Below are positions 1 through 7,864 of a stretch of 19,008 bases of DNA, in pieces. The position numbers and the translations under genes are program-made. The DNA is taken from assembly GCA_023426375.1 (NCBI GenBank), contig JAFAAV010000076.1, positions 1-19,008 of the forward strand, read 5' to 3'. Every line of letters starts with the position of its first letter. Position 1 is the stretch's first letter. The stretch comes from Actinomycetes bacterium. GTDB lineage: Bacteria > Actinomycetota > Actinomycetes > Actinomycetales > Micrococcaceae. A model generated the notes under the pieces. It had not been told where the DNA came from. It searched no databases and was given only the letters and a program-made list of their open reading frames with translations.

Positions 1-942
1 GTTGCCCTTGGACTTGGACATCTTCTCGCCCTCGAGGCCCACCATGGACGTGTGCACGAAGTGCTCGGCCATGGGCTTTCCGGACAGCGCATAGGAGTGA
101 CCGGCGCCCATGTCGTGGTGCGGGAACGCGAGGTCGGAGCCACCGCCCTGCACCGTGAACGGAGTGGGCAAGAATTTGAGCGAGATCAGCGAGCACTCGA
201 TGTGCCACCCGGGGCGCCCGGACCCCAGCGAGGCACCGTCCCACTCGGGTTCTCCCGGCCGATTGACCCGCCACAGCAGCGGGTCGAGAACATCGTGCTT
301 GCCTTCGCGCTCCGGGTCTCCCCCGCGCTCAGCGAACAGCGGGAGCATTTCTTCACGGGACAGGCCGCACACATCACCGACCACCCAAGCATCCGGGTCG
401 GTTTCCTTCAGCTCTGCGGCGGCGTTGATGTCGAAGTAGACGTCGCCGTCCGGCTGCGCCTCACCGTTCTCGTCCGTGCCACCCGGTACGCGGTAGGCCA
501 GACCCCGATCGATGAGCCGCTCCACGGCGGGCACGATCCACTCGACCGATTCGGTGGCACCTACGTAGTGCGCCGGCGGAATCGCGTTCAGCGCACTCAT
601 GTCCGTGCGGAACAGTTCGGTCTGTTCCTCGGCCAGATCGCGCCAGTCCACACCCGTGGCGTCGGCGCGTTCCAGCAGGGGGTCGTCCACGTCCGTGACG
701 TTCTGGACGTACGTGACGTGCTGAGCGGCGTCGTTCCAGGCGCGGTGCAGAAGATCGAAGGCTACATACGTAGCAGCATGACCCATGTGAGTCGCGTCGT
801 AGGGAGTGATGCCGCAGACGTACAAGCTCGCCTCGGGACCCGAGGGCAGCTGAACCATCCGCTGCTGCCGCGAGTCGTAGACCGAGGGCGTGGGGGCTGT
901 TCCGGGCAATTCAGGAACGGGACGGGCAGACCAGGACTTCAT
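1..942 (-). CDS. mshC: Cysteine:1D-myo-inosityl 2-amino-2-deoxy-alpha-D-glucopyranoside ligase MshC (3' end outside window)
   Basis: MshC joins L-cysteine, as cysteinyl-AMP, to GlcN-Ins in the cytosol, the penultimate step of mycothiol synthesis. The family is a paralogue of class I cysteinyl-tRNA synthetase. About 314 residues are visible. They include YVCGITPYDATHMGHA (HIGH-type motif at about 51-54, zinc-ligand Cys at about 42), SGRPGWHIECS, FPHH, and the KMSKS loop at about 307-311 just before the window edge. The family is about 410 residues long, so roughly 100 C-terminal residues are missing only because the window ends. The ATG at 942 follows a purine-rich AAAGGTGAG; an in-frame GTG two codons upstream (948) is an alternative. 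It lies downstream of uppP on the same strand with a gap of about 90 bp, an arrangement common in Actinobacteria. The motif TPYDATHMGHA separates MshC from CysS. Identification is secure. Confidence 0.93.
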   Translation of the reverse strand, partial: MKSWSARPVPELPGTAPTPSVYDSRQQRMVQLPSGPEASLYVCGITPYDATHMGHAATYVAFDLLHRAWNDAAQHVTYVQNVTDVDDPLLERADATGVDWRDLAEEQTELFRTDMSALNAIPPAHYVGATESVEWIVPAVERLIDRGLAYRVPGGTDENGEAQPDGDVYFDINAAAELKETDPDAWVVGDVCGLSREEMLPLFAERGGDPEREGKHDVLDPLLWRVNRPGEPEWDGASLGSGRPGWHIECSLISLKFLPTPFTVQGGGSDLAFPHHDMGAGHSYALSGKPMAEHFVHTSMVGLEGEKMSKSKGN

Positions 943-1029
943 ACTCACCTTTTGTTCACGGACATCGGTCACTCATGATTTCAACGGGCGCCCCCGGCAC
1001 CCTATTCCCCCAACAGTGCGCAAAGGCGA

Positions 1030-1863
1030 TCAGGCGTTGATCACACCGGTTCCCAGGAGCACGAAGATGCCCGCACCCAGCAGGATCCGGTACCAGACGA
1101 ACAGGTTGTAGCTACGTTCGGAGATGTAGCGCATGAACCAGCCGATGATCACGTAGGCGATCACGAACGCGATACCCGTGGCCACGAGCGTCTGGCCCAT
1201 GGTGTAGATGCCTTCGGGTTCCTGACCCGTCATGGCCTTGTACAGCTTGTACAGACCGGAGGCGAAGACCGCGGGAATGGCCAGCAGGAACGCATAACGA
1301 GCCGCGGCAGCGCGGGTGTAGCCCATGAGCAAACCAGCGGTGATGGTGCCACCGGAACGGGACACACCGGGGATCAAGGCCAGCGCCTGTGCCAGGCCGT
1401 AGCCGATGGCGTGCTTGACGGTCAGGTCCTGCAGCACGCGTTCCTGTTTGCCCACGTGATCGGCAATGGCCAGGAAGAGACCGAAAATCACGAGCATGGA
1501 CGCGGTGATCCACAAGGACCGGAACTGGCTGTCGATGTAGTCCTCGAGCAGAAGACCCAGGATCGCAATCGGGACCGAGCCCAGGATGATGAACCACCCC
1601 ATGCGGGCGTCGGGGTCCTTGCGGGAGACCTTGCCGACCAGCGACAACGACCAGTGCTTGATGATCCGCACGATGTCTCGCCAGAAGAAGATCACCACCG
1701 CGGTTTCCGTACCCAGCTGGGTGATCGCGGTGAAGGCGGCACCGGGATCCGCGCTGTTGGGCAAGAACTCGCCCACGATCCGCAGATGCGCCGATGAGGA
1801 TACGGGCAAGAATTCAGTCAGGCCCTGGACAATTCCCAGAATGATTGCTTCGATCCAGTTCAC
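1030..1863 (-). CDS. uppP: Undecaprenyl-diphosphatase UppP (BacA)
   Basis: This integral membrane phosphatase converts undecaprenyl diphosphate to the monophosphate, recycling the lipid carrier for peptidoglycan; extra copies give bacitracin tolerance. The protein has 277 residues, the normal family length, and is hydrophobic with about eight membrane segments. Both signatures are present: VQGLTEFLPVSSSAHL (residues 12-27, with the conserved Glu) and PGVSRSGGT (165-173). The start is chosen at GTG 1863, giving M-NWIEAIILG as in homologues; a GTG at 1881 would add six residues. There is no Shine-Dalgarno sequence before 1863, but a TACACT -10-like hexamer ends 6 nt upstream of it, so the mRNA may be leaderless. 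It is transcribed toward mshC. Identification is secure; the exact start is less so. Confidence 0.94.
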   Translation of the reverse strand: MNWIEAIILGIVQGLTEFLPVSSSAHLRIVGEFLPNSADPGAAFTAITQLGTETAVVIFFWRDIVRIIKHWSLSLVGKVSRKDPDARMGWFIILGSVPIAILGLLLEDYIDSQFRSLWITASMLVIFGLFLAIADHVGKQERVLQDLTVKHAIGYGLAQALALIPGVSRSGGTITAGLLMGYTRAAAARYAFLLAIPAVFASGLYKLYKAMTGQEPEGIYTMGQTLVATGIAFVIAYVIIGWFMRYISERSYNLFVWYRILLGAGIFVLLGTGVINA

Positions 1864-1907
1864 GCGACAAGTGTACGGCACCCGGGCCTGAAAAACGGGT
1901 GAAGAAA

Positions 1908-1937
1908 GGGCTCACGTGTTTTAGAACACGTGAGCCC
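1908..1937 (-). terminator. Strong rho-independent-type hairpin
   Basis: A perfect 13-bp stem (GGGCTCACGTGTT paired with AACACGTGAGCCC) closes a 4-nt loop. Read on the minus strand it is followed by TTTCTTC and then a run of five T, and it lies about 40 bp after the stop of the acidic-protein gene at 1978. It most likely ends that transcript and insulates uppP from it. The T-tract is interrupted, as is common in actinobacterial terminators. Confidence 0.8.
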
Positions 1938-1977
1938 ACTTCCGCCCACAGCGTGGGTCGCGACCTATGGCTATGCC

Positions 1978-2331
1978 CTAGCGGCGGGACGAATCCGATG
2001 AATCGTCGTCATCGTCGTAGTCGTCCTCGTTCACGAGGTCCTCGTCCATCATCTCGTTGTCTTCGAGCAGGTCCTCGTCGTAATCGTCATCGTCGTCGTC
2101 GTCATCATCGTCATCCGAGTCGTCCTCATCCTCGGCGAACACGGTGAGGGGGGTGACTTCGTCGTAGGCCTCGTACAGAGCCTCTTCGTAGGCGTCGAAG
2201 GCATCGGCAATCGACAGGTATGCCCCGTCCACGGCGGGGTCGTTGTCCGAACGTCGATTTGCGGCGGCGGCCAAGTGTTCTTCGAACGCGTTGACCAGTG
2301 TTTGCAGGGCGGCGCGAGGATCATTGCTCAT
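1978..2331 (-). CDS. Small protein with Asp-rich C-terminal tail, unknown function
   Basis: This is a 117-residue cytosolic protein with two parts. Residues 1 to about 68 (MSNDPRAALQTLVNAFEEHL...) are predicted helical and rich in Ala, Glu and aromatic residues (AFDAYEEALYEAYDEV). From about residue 70 the chain is almost wholly Asp/Glu with an uninterrupted run of Asp, ending in SSRR. The run is encoded by GAC/GAT repeats at about 2080-2130. The start is ATG 2331; upstream in-frame codons to 2511 read antisense into the neighbouring divergent gene and are not used. It is divergent from the DUF5703 gene with only 30 bp between starts, so the two share a very compact promoter region. No catalytic motif is visible. 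The tail could bind metal or basic proteins, but this is a guess. Confidence 0.8.
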   Translation of the reverse strand: MSNDPRAALQTLVNAFEEHLAAAANRRSDNDPAVDGAYLSIADAFDAYEEALYEAYDEVTPLTVFAEDEDDSDDDDDDDDDDDYDEDLLEDNEMMDEDLVNEDDYDDDDDSSDSSRR

Positions 2332-2361
2332 GGGGTAGACGTTAGTCGTTATCGAGGCAGA

Positions 2362-2616
2362 ATGGGAGCAATGAAAGAACAACGTTTGTCCGAGATCACG
2401 TCCGCGCGCCATCTCCCCGTGGCCCGCAGGGACGACAGGTACGAATACCTCACGCTGACCGTGGCTCCCCGCGAACATGTCGCCGACGCGCGGGCCAGGG
2501 TCCGCGAGCACGCCGAGTACGGCAAATGGGAACTCATGCGTTCCGCGGTCCTGTACGGCGGTGCCCGTCGCTATGTGATGCGGCGGCGCATCATTCGGGT
2601 GGAACGCACCTTCTGA
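2362..2616 (+). CDS. DUF5703 family protein
   Basis: This 84-residue, basic, soluble protein has unknown function. The pattern YEYLTLTV...AREHVADARARVREHAEYGKWEL, followed by a tyrosine-rich strand and the Arg-rich end RYVMRRRIIRVERTF, is how I recall the actinobacterial DUF5703 family (about 70-85 residues), often found near mshC/uppP. ATG 2362 has GAGG four bases upstream; a second ATG at 2371 follows GGGAG by only two bases, so 2362 is slightly preferred. It is divergent from the acidic-protein gene and convergent with the acyl-CoA dehydrogenase gene (65 bp between stops). No biochemical role can be assigned. Confidence 0.8.
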   Translation: MGAMKEQRLSEITSARHLPVARRDDRYEYLTLTVAPREHVADARARVREHAEYGKWELMRSAVLYGGARRYVMRRRIIRVERTF

Positions 2617-2681
2617 TCTCGTCCGCCCCGACGACGCCGCTCGGTACAGTCCTCGCGCTACCGCCCACCGGGGGCGCGCGT

Positions 2682-3860
2682 TCAGTCGGTCGGGATCGGC
2701 CCGAGAAGCGACTTGGCCGTGGCCGCGTGCACGGACTCGTTGTCGGAGGGGTGGTACATGCCGGCGAGAACATCACGGTACAGCCGTTCCAGTTCGCTCC
2801 CCCGGCGGAACTGCGACCCGCCGGTGGAGCGCAACGCGAGATCCACGACCTGACGCGCGGTTTCCGTGGCCCGGTGTTTGAGGCCGGAGAACAGGATGAA
2901 CCAGCGGGCACCGTGCTGCACCTCATGATCGGTGCCCACGGAATCCATGTCGGAGCTGAGCTGGCGCAGTTGCAGTTCCACGCCGTCGCGCAAGATCCCG
3001 GCCTCCGCAATGTGCCAGCGGATATCCGGGTCTGTCGCGTAGCTGGCACCTCGGGCGTGCGACATCCTTTTGTTCACGATCCCCACGGCCACCTCGATGG
3101 CCCGATCAGCGATCCCCGTGTACACGGACGCCAGCAACAACTCGAAGCACCCGAAAATGCCCCACACCACCGGGTCGGGTGAAGGTCCCACGGGAATTTG
3201 GGTGAGAACGCGCTGGGGTGCCAGCACGGCGCCGTCGAGCACCGTGGTGCATGATTGCGAGGCGCGCATGCCCAGCGCGTCCCAATCCTGCTTGATCTCG
3301 ATGCCATCGCTCCCGCGTTCGAGAATGCCGAACACCAGAGCGTCCGGGGCGTCGTCGTCGCGGTCCGTGCGGCGGGCGTGGACGAGCAGTCGGGTCCACG
3401 CAGGTGAGAGCGATGTGAAGATCTTGGTGCCCCGCACGCTCAAGCCGCCATCCACGGGCTCCGCCGTGGTGGTTGCGTCGAAGAGAACGGAATCATTACC
3501 CGCCTCCGAAATCCCGAAAGCGAAGACCTCACCGGCCACGACCTGCTCGAAAATTTCACGGGCACGATCGTCCCCACGCTGCCACAGGGTACGGGCGATT
3601 CCCACGATCACGTGGTGCATGTTGATGCCCAGGGCGGTCGACGGCGCTGCGGCGGCCAAGCGGCGCTGGGCCATGGCGGCGTCGGCGAGGGTGAAACCCA
3701 GGCCGCCGAATTCCTTGGGAACAAGAAACCGTAGGTACCCCGCGGAGCACAGGTCCTCAAGATCCTCGGTGAAGAATTCGTTGCGCTCGTCGTAACCGGC
3801 CGCGCGGGCGCGGAAGGTGTCGAGCATACCGTCGGGAAGGATGTCCTGGATCGTGGTCAC
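2682..3860 (-). CDS. Acyl-CoA dehydrogenase family flavoprotein
   Basis: This 392-residue FAD-dependent protein has the acyl-CoA dehydrogenase fold. The N-terminal helical domain contains LCSAGYLRFLVPKEFGGLGF (about 37-56), the central beta domain contains FAFGISEAGNDS and GTKIFTSLSP, and the C-terminal four-helix domain ends in RDVLAGMYHPSDNESVHAATAK. Family members oxidise acyl-CoA thioesters or act as FMN-dependent monooxygenases (DszC-like); the C-terminal HPSDNES segment is shared by both, so the substrate is open. The start is GTG 3860 with AGGAG six bases upstream. It is the last gene of a minus-strand cluster, 53 bp after the exported-protein gene, and is probably cotranscribed with it. 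I do not see an obvious catalytic Glu of the classical short-chain type. Confidence 0.85.
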   Translation of the reverse strand: MTTIQDILPDGMLDTFRARAAGYDERNEFFTEDLEDLCSAGYLRFLVPKEFGGLGFTLADAAMAQRRLAAAAPSTALGINMHHVIVGIARTLWQRGDDRAREIFEQVVAGEVFAFGISEAGNDSVLFDATTTAEPVDGGLSVRGTKIFTSLSPAWTRLLVHARRTDRDDDAPDALVFGILERGSDGIEIKQDWDALGMRASQSCTTVLDGAVLAPQRVLTQIPVGPSPDPVVWGIFGCFELLLASVYTGIADRAIEVAVGIVNKRMSHARGASYATDPDIRWHIAEAGILRDGVELQLRQLSSDMDSVGTDHEVQHGARWFILFSGLKHRATETARQVVDLALRSTGGSQFRRGSELERLYRDVLAGMYHPSDNESVHAATAKSLLGPIPTD

Positions 3861-3913
3861 GGGGATCTCCTGGGGATCGAAATCGTCTGTGGTCGGTAGT
3901 CGGTGGTCGTAGA

Positions 3914-4828
3914 TCAGCGCAGGGGGTCGGCGGCATCGAAGCTGCGCGCAATGCGGTGGGTTGCGAAGAAGGCCTCATAGGGCCGGTTGCCGTACACGCC
4001 GATGCGCGAGAATGAGGCCGGTACGGACGCATCCCGGTACCAACCGTCCGTGACATTGGGACGCATGATGTCCAGAGTGGGCTGGTTCTCGCCGTTGATC
4101 TGCACTTGGTGCCATTGCCCGTCTGTATTGATCCACATCTCGACCCAGCCGCCGTTGCTCGCGTACGCGTACTTGTAGGCCTGGATCACGCCCACCCAGC
4201 GACCGGTGGGTACCCGCACATCGTTGCCGAGCAGTTGTGGGTCATCACCCATGCGGAGCATCAGGCCGCCCTCCGGGTGTCGCACGAGCATGAGGCCCAG
4301 CAGTGAGGCGCCGTTGGCCGGTGGGCCGTAGCCGCCGGTGAACAGAGTGATCCAGGTGTCTCGATCGAAATCGCCGTCCAGCACGTAGACGGAGAACCCG
4401 TTGAAGTACACGTCGTTGTCGTTACCGTGCGCGGCCGCCTTGATGATCGGTTCCGTTTCGACCATCGAGCGCGGGAACTCGTTGCCCAGGGTCAATCCCG
4501 GCCTGGACGTGAAACGCGCGACCTGGCGCCCGCCACCCACCGGATCCGGCACCAGGTGATAGCCCAGCCCCTGACGATTGTCGTCCGGAATCAATTTGGC
4601 GTAACCGCTCAGGCCCCGCCCGTTGATATCGGCGTCGAAGATCCGATCCGTCGCAAGTTCCTCCTCGGTCGGTTCGTCCTCGAGCCAGTCAGGAATCTGG
4701 GTGGCGATTCCAACCGCCGTGGCGGCAGCAACCACCCCGGCCGCGGTGATGATCACCCGACGACGCGTCAGGCCACCGCGCCGGTCTTCACCGGATTCGG
4801 GATCGGTACTTCCGGGACTCTCCCCCAC
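3914..4828 (-). CDS. Tat-type exported protein, concanavalin-like/polysaccharide lyase-like fold suspected
   Basis: This 304-residue protein has a twin-arginine-like signal, LTRRRVIITAAGVVAAATAVG (about 20-40), preceded by an acidic leader. The mature part begins near IPDWLEDEP. The body is rich in Gly, Trp and aromatic residues in beta-strand-like stretches (YHLVPDP, NDVYFNGFSVYVLDGDF, LFTGGYGPP, GRWVGVIQAYKYAYASNGGWVEMWINTDG, FSRIGVYGNR). Such a pattern is typical of jelly-roll glycan-binding or polysaccharide lyase proteins, in which GRW...YA..NG..E.W.NG lies near the second sheet. The fold call is inference. The start is GTG 4828 with GGAG six bases upstream, only 9 bp after the M20 peptidase stop, so the two are translationally close. 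Confidence 0.75.
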   Translation of the reverse strand: MGESPGSTDPESGEDRRGGLTRRRVIITAAGVVAAATAVGIATQIPDWLEDEPTEEELATDRIFDADINGRGLSGYAKLIPDDNRQGLGYHLVPDPVGGGRQVARFTSRPGLTLGNEFPRSMVETEPIIKAAAHGNDNDVYFNGFSVYVLDGDFDRDTWITLFTGGYGPPANGASLLGLMLVRHPEGGLMLRMGDDPQLLGNDVRVPTGRWVGVIQAYKYAYASNGGWVEMWINTDGQWHQVQINGENQPTLDIMRPNVTDGWYRDASVPASFSRIGVYGNRPYEAFFATHRIARSFDAADPLR

Positions 4829-4837
4829 GTGGTGCTC

Positions 4838-6166
4838 CTAGTAATTGGTCAGCAGGCGGTGCAGGACACGCGAACCGAACTCCAAGGACGCCACCGGCAC
4901 ACGTTCGTCCACACCGTGGAACATGCCCGTGAAGTCCAGCTCGTCCGGCAGCTGCAGCGGCACGAAGCCGTACCCGGTGATCCCGAGCTGCGAGAGCGAC
5001 TTGTTGTCCGTACCGCCGCCCAACATGTAGGGCAGCACCACGGCGTCCGGGTCCTCGGCCTTGAGGGAATCCACCATGGCGTCCACCACGTTGCCCGAGA
5101 AGGGGACTTCCAGTCCGATGTCCTCGAACTCGGCCTCGAAGGTGATGCCTTCACCCGCCAGTTCCTTCAGCTTCTCCATGACGATGTCGCGCTGCTCCGG
5201 AAGGTAGCGCACGTCGATGGTGCCCTGTGCCGAGCCGGGGATCACGTTGGTCTTGTAGCCGGCGTCCAACATGGTGGGGTTGGCGGTGGTCTGAAGTGTG
5301 GAACCGACGAAGCGCGCCACGTGCCCGAGTTCGTCGAGCAGTCGCTTGGGATTGTCGGGATCGAACTCGACCCCGGTCAGTTCGGTCACCTCGTCCAGGA
5401 AGGCTCGGGTAGTCTTGGTCAGTTCAATGGGCCACGTGTATTCACCGATGTTGGCCATCGCGCGGGACAACCGGGTCACGGCATTATTCTCGTGCAGCCC
5501 GGAGCCGTGGCCGGCCTCGCCCTTGGCGATCAGGTTGAGCCACATCAAGCCCTTTTCCGCTGTCTGCAGGAGGTAGGCGCGCTGACCGCCGATGTTGGCC
5601 GAATAACCGCCCACTTCACTGAGCGCATCGGTCACACCGTCGAAAAGTTCCGGGTGGTTCTGCGTGACCCATTTGGAGCCGTAGCTCATACCGGCTTCCT
5701 CGTCCGCGAAGAATCCGAACACGATGTCCCGTTTGGGTCGTTCACCCGTCCGCGCCATGTGCCGCATGACGGAGAGCATCATGGCGTCCATGTCTTTCAT
5801 GTCCACGGCGCCGCGGCCCCAGATCATGCCGTCCTTGACTTCGCCCGCGAACGGATCCACGGACCAGTCTTCGGCCAGTGCGGGGACCACGTCCAGGTGA
5901 CCGTGGACGAGCAACGCGTCTGCGGAAGGGTCCGTGCCCTCGATTCGAGTGAACACGTTGGCGCGACCGGGCGCGGACTCGAAGTACTGCGGCTCCAACC
6001 CCACGTCGGTGATCAACTCGGCCACGTACTCACCGGCGGCACGTTCGCCCTTGGCGTTGCCCCTCGAGTAGTTGGTGGTGTCGAAGCGAATGAGCTTCTG
6101 ACAGATGTCAGCCGTCTCGAGTTCCGGACCCGATTGTCCCGAGGCTGTGGATTCCGGTGTCGACAT
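4838..6166 (-). CDS. M20 family zinc metallopeptidase (dipeptidase/deacylase type)
   Basis: This 442-residue co-catalytic di-zinc hydrolase cleaves dipeptides or N-acyl amino acids in the cytosol; the exact substrate is unknown. Metal and catalytic residues are in the expected places: H90 and D92 in LLVHGHLDVVP, bridging D122 in GRGAVDMKD, catalytic E156 and ligand E157 in FFADEEAG, an acidic ligand near 184 (DALSEVGGYS), and H417 in GMFHGVDERV. Dimerisation-domain motifs such as AEKGLMWLNLIAKGEAGHGSG and VIPGSAQGTIDVRYLP are present. The start is ATG 6166, preceded by AAGGAGACCCC; an in-frame upstream extension to 6313 lacks support. It is the first gene of the cluster with the Tat protein and the acyl-CoA dehydrogenase. 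No signal peptide is seen. Confidence 0.9.
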   Translation of the reverse strand: MSTPESTASGQSGPELETADICQKLIRFDTTNYSRGNAKGERAAGEYVAELITDVGLEPQYFESAPGRANVFTRIEGTDPSADALLVHGHLDVVPALAEDWSVDPFAGEVKDGMIWGRGAVDMKDMDAMMLSVMRHMARTGERPKRDIVFGFFADEEAGMSYGSKWVTQNHPELFDGVTDALSEVGGYSANIGGQRAYLLQTAEKGLMWLNLIAKGEAGHGSGLHENNAVTRLSRAMANIGEYTWPIELTKTTRAFLDEVTELTGVEFDPDNPKRLLDELGHVARFVGSTLQTTANPTMLDAGYKTNVIPGSAQGTIDVRYLPEQRDIVMEKLKELAGEGITFEAEFEDIGLEVPFSGNVVDAMVDSLKAEDPDAVVLPYMLGGGTDNKSLSQLGITGYGFVPLQLPDELDFTGMFHGVDERVPVASLEFGSRVLHRLLTNY

Positions 6167-6410
6167 GGGGTCTCCTTCTCCTGGGGTCACACGAGTGGAT
6201 TCCACTCGGTGTCGTTCTTCTGCCTTCAACGGTAGTCCCCGATACACCACCTGGCGTAGAACCGAGGCGATCTCACGCCGCTTCCGTTCATATTGTGGAC
6301 ACCAATTTGACAAATGGGAGACTCATTTCCCTTCAACGCTACCTCGCAGTAGTATCAGCGAAGGTTGCTTTGAGATTTCCCCCCTAAATCCCCCCAAGGT
6401 CTCACGCCTC

Positions 6411-6716
6411 ATGAAATCCCTGCCCCCCAATTCATCCCCCAACTTCCCGCATGACGAACTACCCCAGGTTGATATCCGAGCCGTTGCTTTTCATCGCTGG
6501 CGCACCCTGAAGTGGATCGTCTCCTACGTCGATTCCACGTGCCCCCATCCCCGCACGGGTTATGCCCGCACGTTCGATGCCGCCCTCCAGCTGGCCAAGA
6601 CCTGGTCCCTGGCCTACTGGGCCAAGCACTACGGAATCAGTGAGCTACTCGCTGACTCCCACCCGATCTTCGAAGACCACCCTCGCGTAGATAAAGATTC
6701 GTCAACAATTCAGTGA
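6411..6716 (+). CDS. Small hypothetical protein
   Basis: I do not recognise this 101-residue ORF. It starts MKSLPPNSSPNFPH and has a core, FHRWRTLKWIVSYVDSTC, followed by ARTFDAALQLAKTWSLAYWAKHYGISELL, which looks like two amphipathic helices rich in Trp and Tyr. C and G dominate third codon positions, which supports real coding. The ATG at 6411 lacks a good Shine-Dalgarno sequence. The frame stays open upstream to 6105, but that part is antisense to the peptidase gene and is not favoured. It is divergent from the M20 cluster across a 244-bp gap and is followed at about 96 bp by the GNAT gene on the same strand. It has no membrane segment or signal peptide. Confidence 0.5.
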   Translation: MKSLPPNSSPNFPHDELPQVDIRAVAFHRWRTLKWIVSYVDSTCPHPRTGYARTFDAALQLAKTWSLAYWAKHYGISELLADSHPIFEDHPRVDKDSSTIQ

Positions 6717-6812
6717 CGACATAGCGAGAGGGATCTGCGCATTCGTGTTCTCCGTTACTCTGGTGAGACGAATGCCAGGCCGCACCGGCCCTTGACCCAT
6801 ATGGAGGCCAAG

Positions 6813-7319
6813 ATGAGTGGAACCATCACCCTGATCGCCCAAACGTCGGAGACCAGCAGCACGAACCCGGTGCCCAGTCGACAGGTGACTGCCGAGGACA
6901 TCCCAGCGCTGTCGGAACTGTTCTACCAGGCCTACGATGCATCCTCCGCCGCAACGTCCAAAGAAGATGCACAGCAGATCATCCGGGGCGTGTTCGACGG
7001 CGAGTTCGGACCGTTCTTGCCGGACGCCTCCCCCGTGATCGAAGACGAGAACGGCCAGGTCATTGCCGCGGCCATCGTGCTGGAGCAGCGCAAGGGCGAC
7101 GACCTGCCCAAGGTGCCGTACCTGTTCGAATTGTTCACGGCCTCCACGCACCGCCGCCGCGGTCTGGCGGAGCAACTGGTTCGCGAGGCCATGACCAAGT
7201 TGTACAACCAGGGCTACGAAGAAGTCAGCCTGCGCATCGCAGAAGACAACTCCGCAGCCCTGGCGCTCTATCTGACGTTGGACTTCAACCGTTGGGTTCC
7301 GTACAACGACGATGTCTGA
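6813..7319 (+). CDS. GNAT family N-acetyltransferase
   Basis: This 168-residue protein belongs to the GCN5-related acetyltransferase superfamily, which transfers acetyl from acetyl-CoA to an amine on a small molecule or protein; the substrate is unknown. The acetyl-CoA pyrophosphate-binding loop is seen in LFTASTHRRRGLAEQLVREAM (about 112-132, R/Q-x-x-G-x-A type). It is preceded by the strand DLPKVPYLFELF and followed by SLRIAEDNSAALALYLTLDF, the classic C-terminal motif in which the last helix and strand close the fold. ATG 6813 is chosen because GGAGG lies five bases upstream; an ATG at 6792 reads into the same frame but has no ribosome site. It is convergent with the PPOX-fold gene, with only 9 bp between stops. 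Confidence 0.88.
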   Translation: MSGTITLIAQTSETSSTNPVPSRQVTAEDIPALSELFYQAYDASSAATSKEDAQQIIRGVFDGEFGPFLPDASPVIEDENGQVIAAAIVLEQRKGDDLPKVPYLFELFTASTHRRRGLAEQLVREAMTKLYNQGYEEVSLRIAEDNSAALALYLTLDFNRWVPYNDDV

Positions 7320-7328
7320 GCCGCTGAA

Positions 7329-7772
7329 CTAGAGCTCCAGTTCACGCTGAGCGGGCGGAACCTCGCGCGCATCCGTGTAGCTGGCCCAGCGGACGGTGAC
7401 CTCGAGAAGACGCATGTTCTCGGGGTCACTGGTCTCTGCGGAGCCCGGGTGCTGAGCGGAAAGAACTTCAGCCGCACCTGCCACCTGAGTTTCATCCAAT
7501 ACGGCTGCTTCGCCCTCGAGCTGGACTTCCTCAGTGCCGTCGTTGACGATCACCAGGGACACACGCGGGTCCGAGGTGATGTTGGTGAACTTGCGGGACA
7601 GTGCGTTCGTTCCGAAGATGATGCGACCGGCGTCGTTGGCGGCCACGTGAACGTACGCGGACTCGGGGTAACCCGTCCCGCTGTTGCTCGCGATCACACC
7701 GGCGCCGGCGCGGCGCACGAAGTCGATCAGCCAGCGGCTGTCTTCCGAAATGTTCTTGCCCAGTTCCACCAT
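7329..7772 (-). CDS. Pyridoxamine 5'-phosphate oxidase-family (FMN-binding split barrel) protein
   Basis: This 147-residue cytosolic protein has the split beta-barrel pattern of the PPOX family: FVRRAGAGVIASNSGTGYPESAYVHVAANDAGRIIFGTNALSRKFTNITSDPRVSLVIVN. The segment TNALSRKFTNI (phosphate/FMN-contacting Ser/Arg/Lys) and the following strand VSLVI are typical. It lacks the C-terminal part of true PdxH, so it is more likely a flavin- or F420-dependent reductase or stress-type PPOX protein than a vitamin B6 enzyme. ATG 7772 follows GGAG at six bases; a longer in-frame version to 7814 has weaker support. It is a stand-alone gene. Confidence 0.82.
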   Translation of the reverse strand: MVELGKNISEDSRWLIDFVRRAGAGVIASNSGTGYPESAYVHVAANDAGRIIFGTNALSRKFTNITSDPRVSLVIVNDGTEEVQLEGEAAVLDETQVAGAAEVLSAQHPGSAETSDPENMRLLEVTVRWASYTDAREVPPAQRELEL

Positions 7773-7864
7773 GACGTCTCCTACCGGATTGTGCCTGTAC
7801 CTGACACTGTCCACTGTAGGCTTCGGCCACGGTGGAAACCGGGGTGGCGCTCCAGCGGAAGCCT

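Noticed and set aside
52..978. Long plus-strand open frame
   Set aside because: It is antisense to mshC, whose motifs are unmistakable; the frame is open only because of high GC.
2080..2130. Repeat tract as a CRISPR or satellite
   Set aside because: It is a codon repeat for Asp inside a coding gene, with no spacers.
4427..6235. 602-residue plus-strand open frame
   Set aside because: It is the mirror of the M20 peptidase and the exported-protein gene, His/Gly/Val-rich without domains, as expected from a GC-rich antisense frame.
6301..6355. TTGACA at 6307 as a promoter of the small plus-strand ORF
   Set aside because: No -10 hexamer is found 16-18 bp downstream; TAGTAT at 6350 is too far away.
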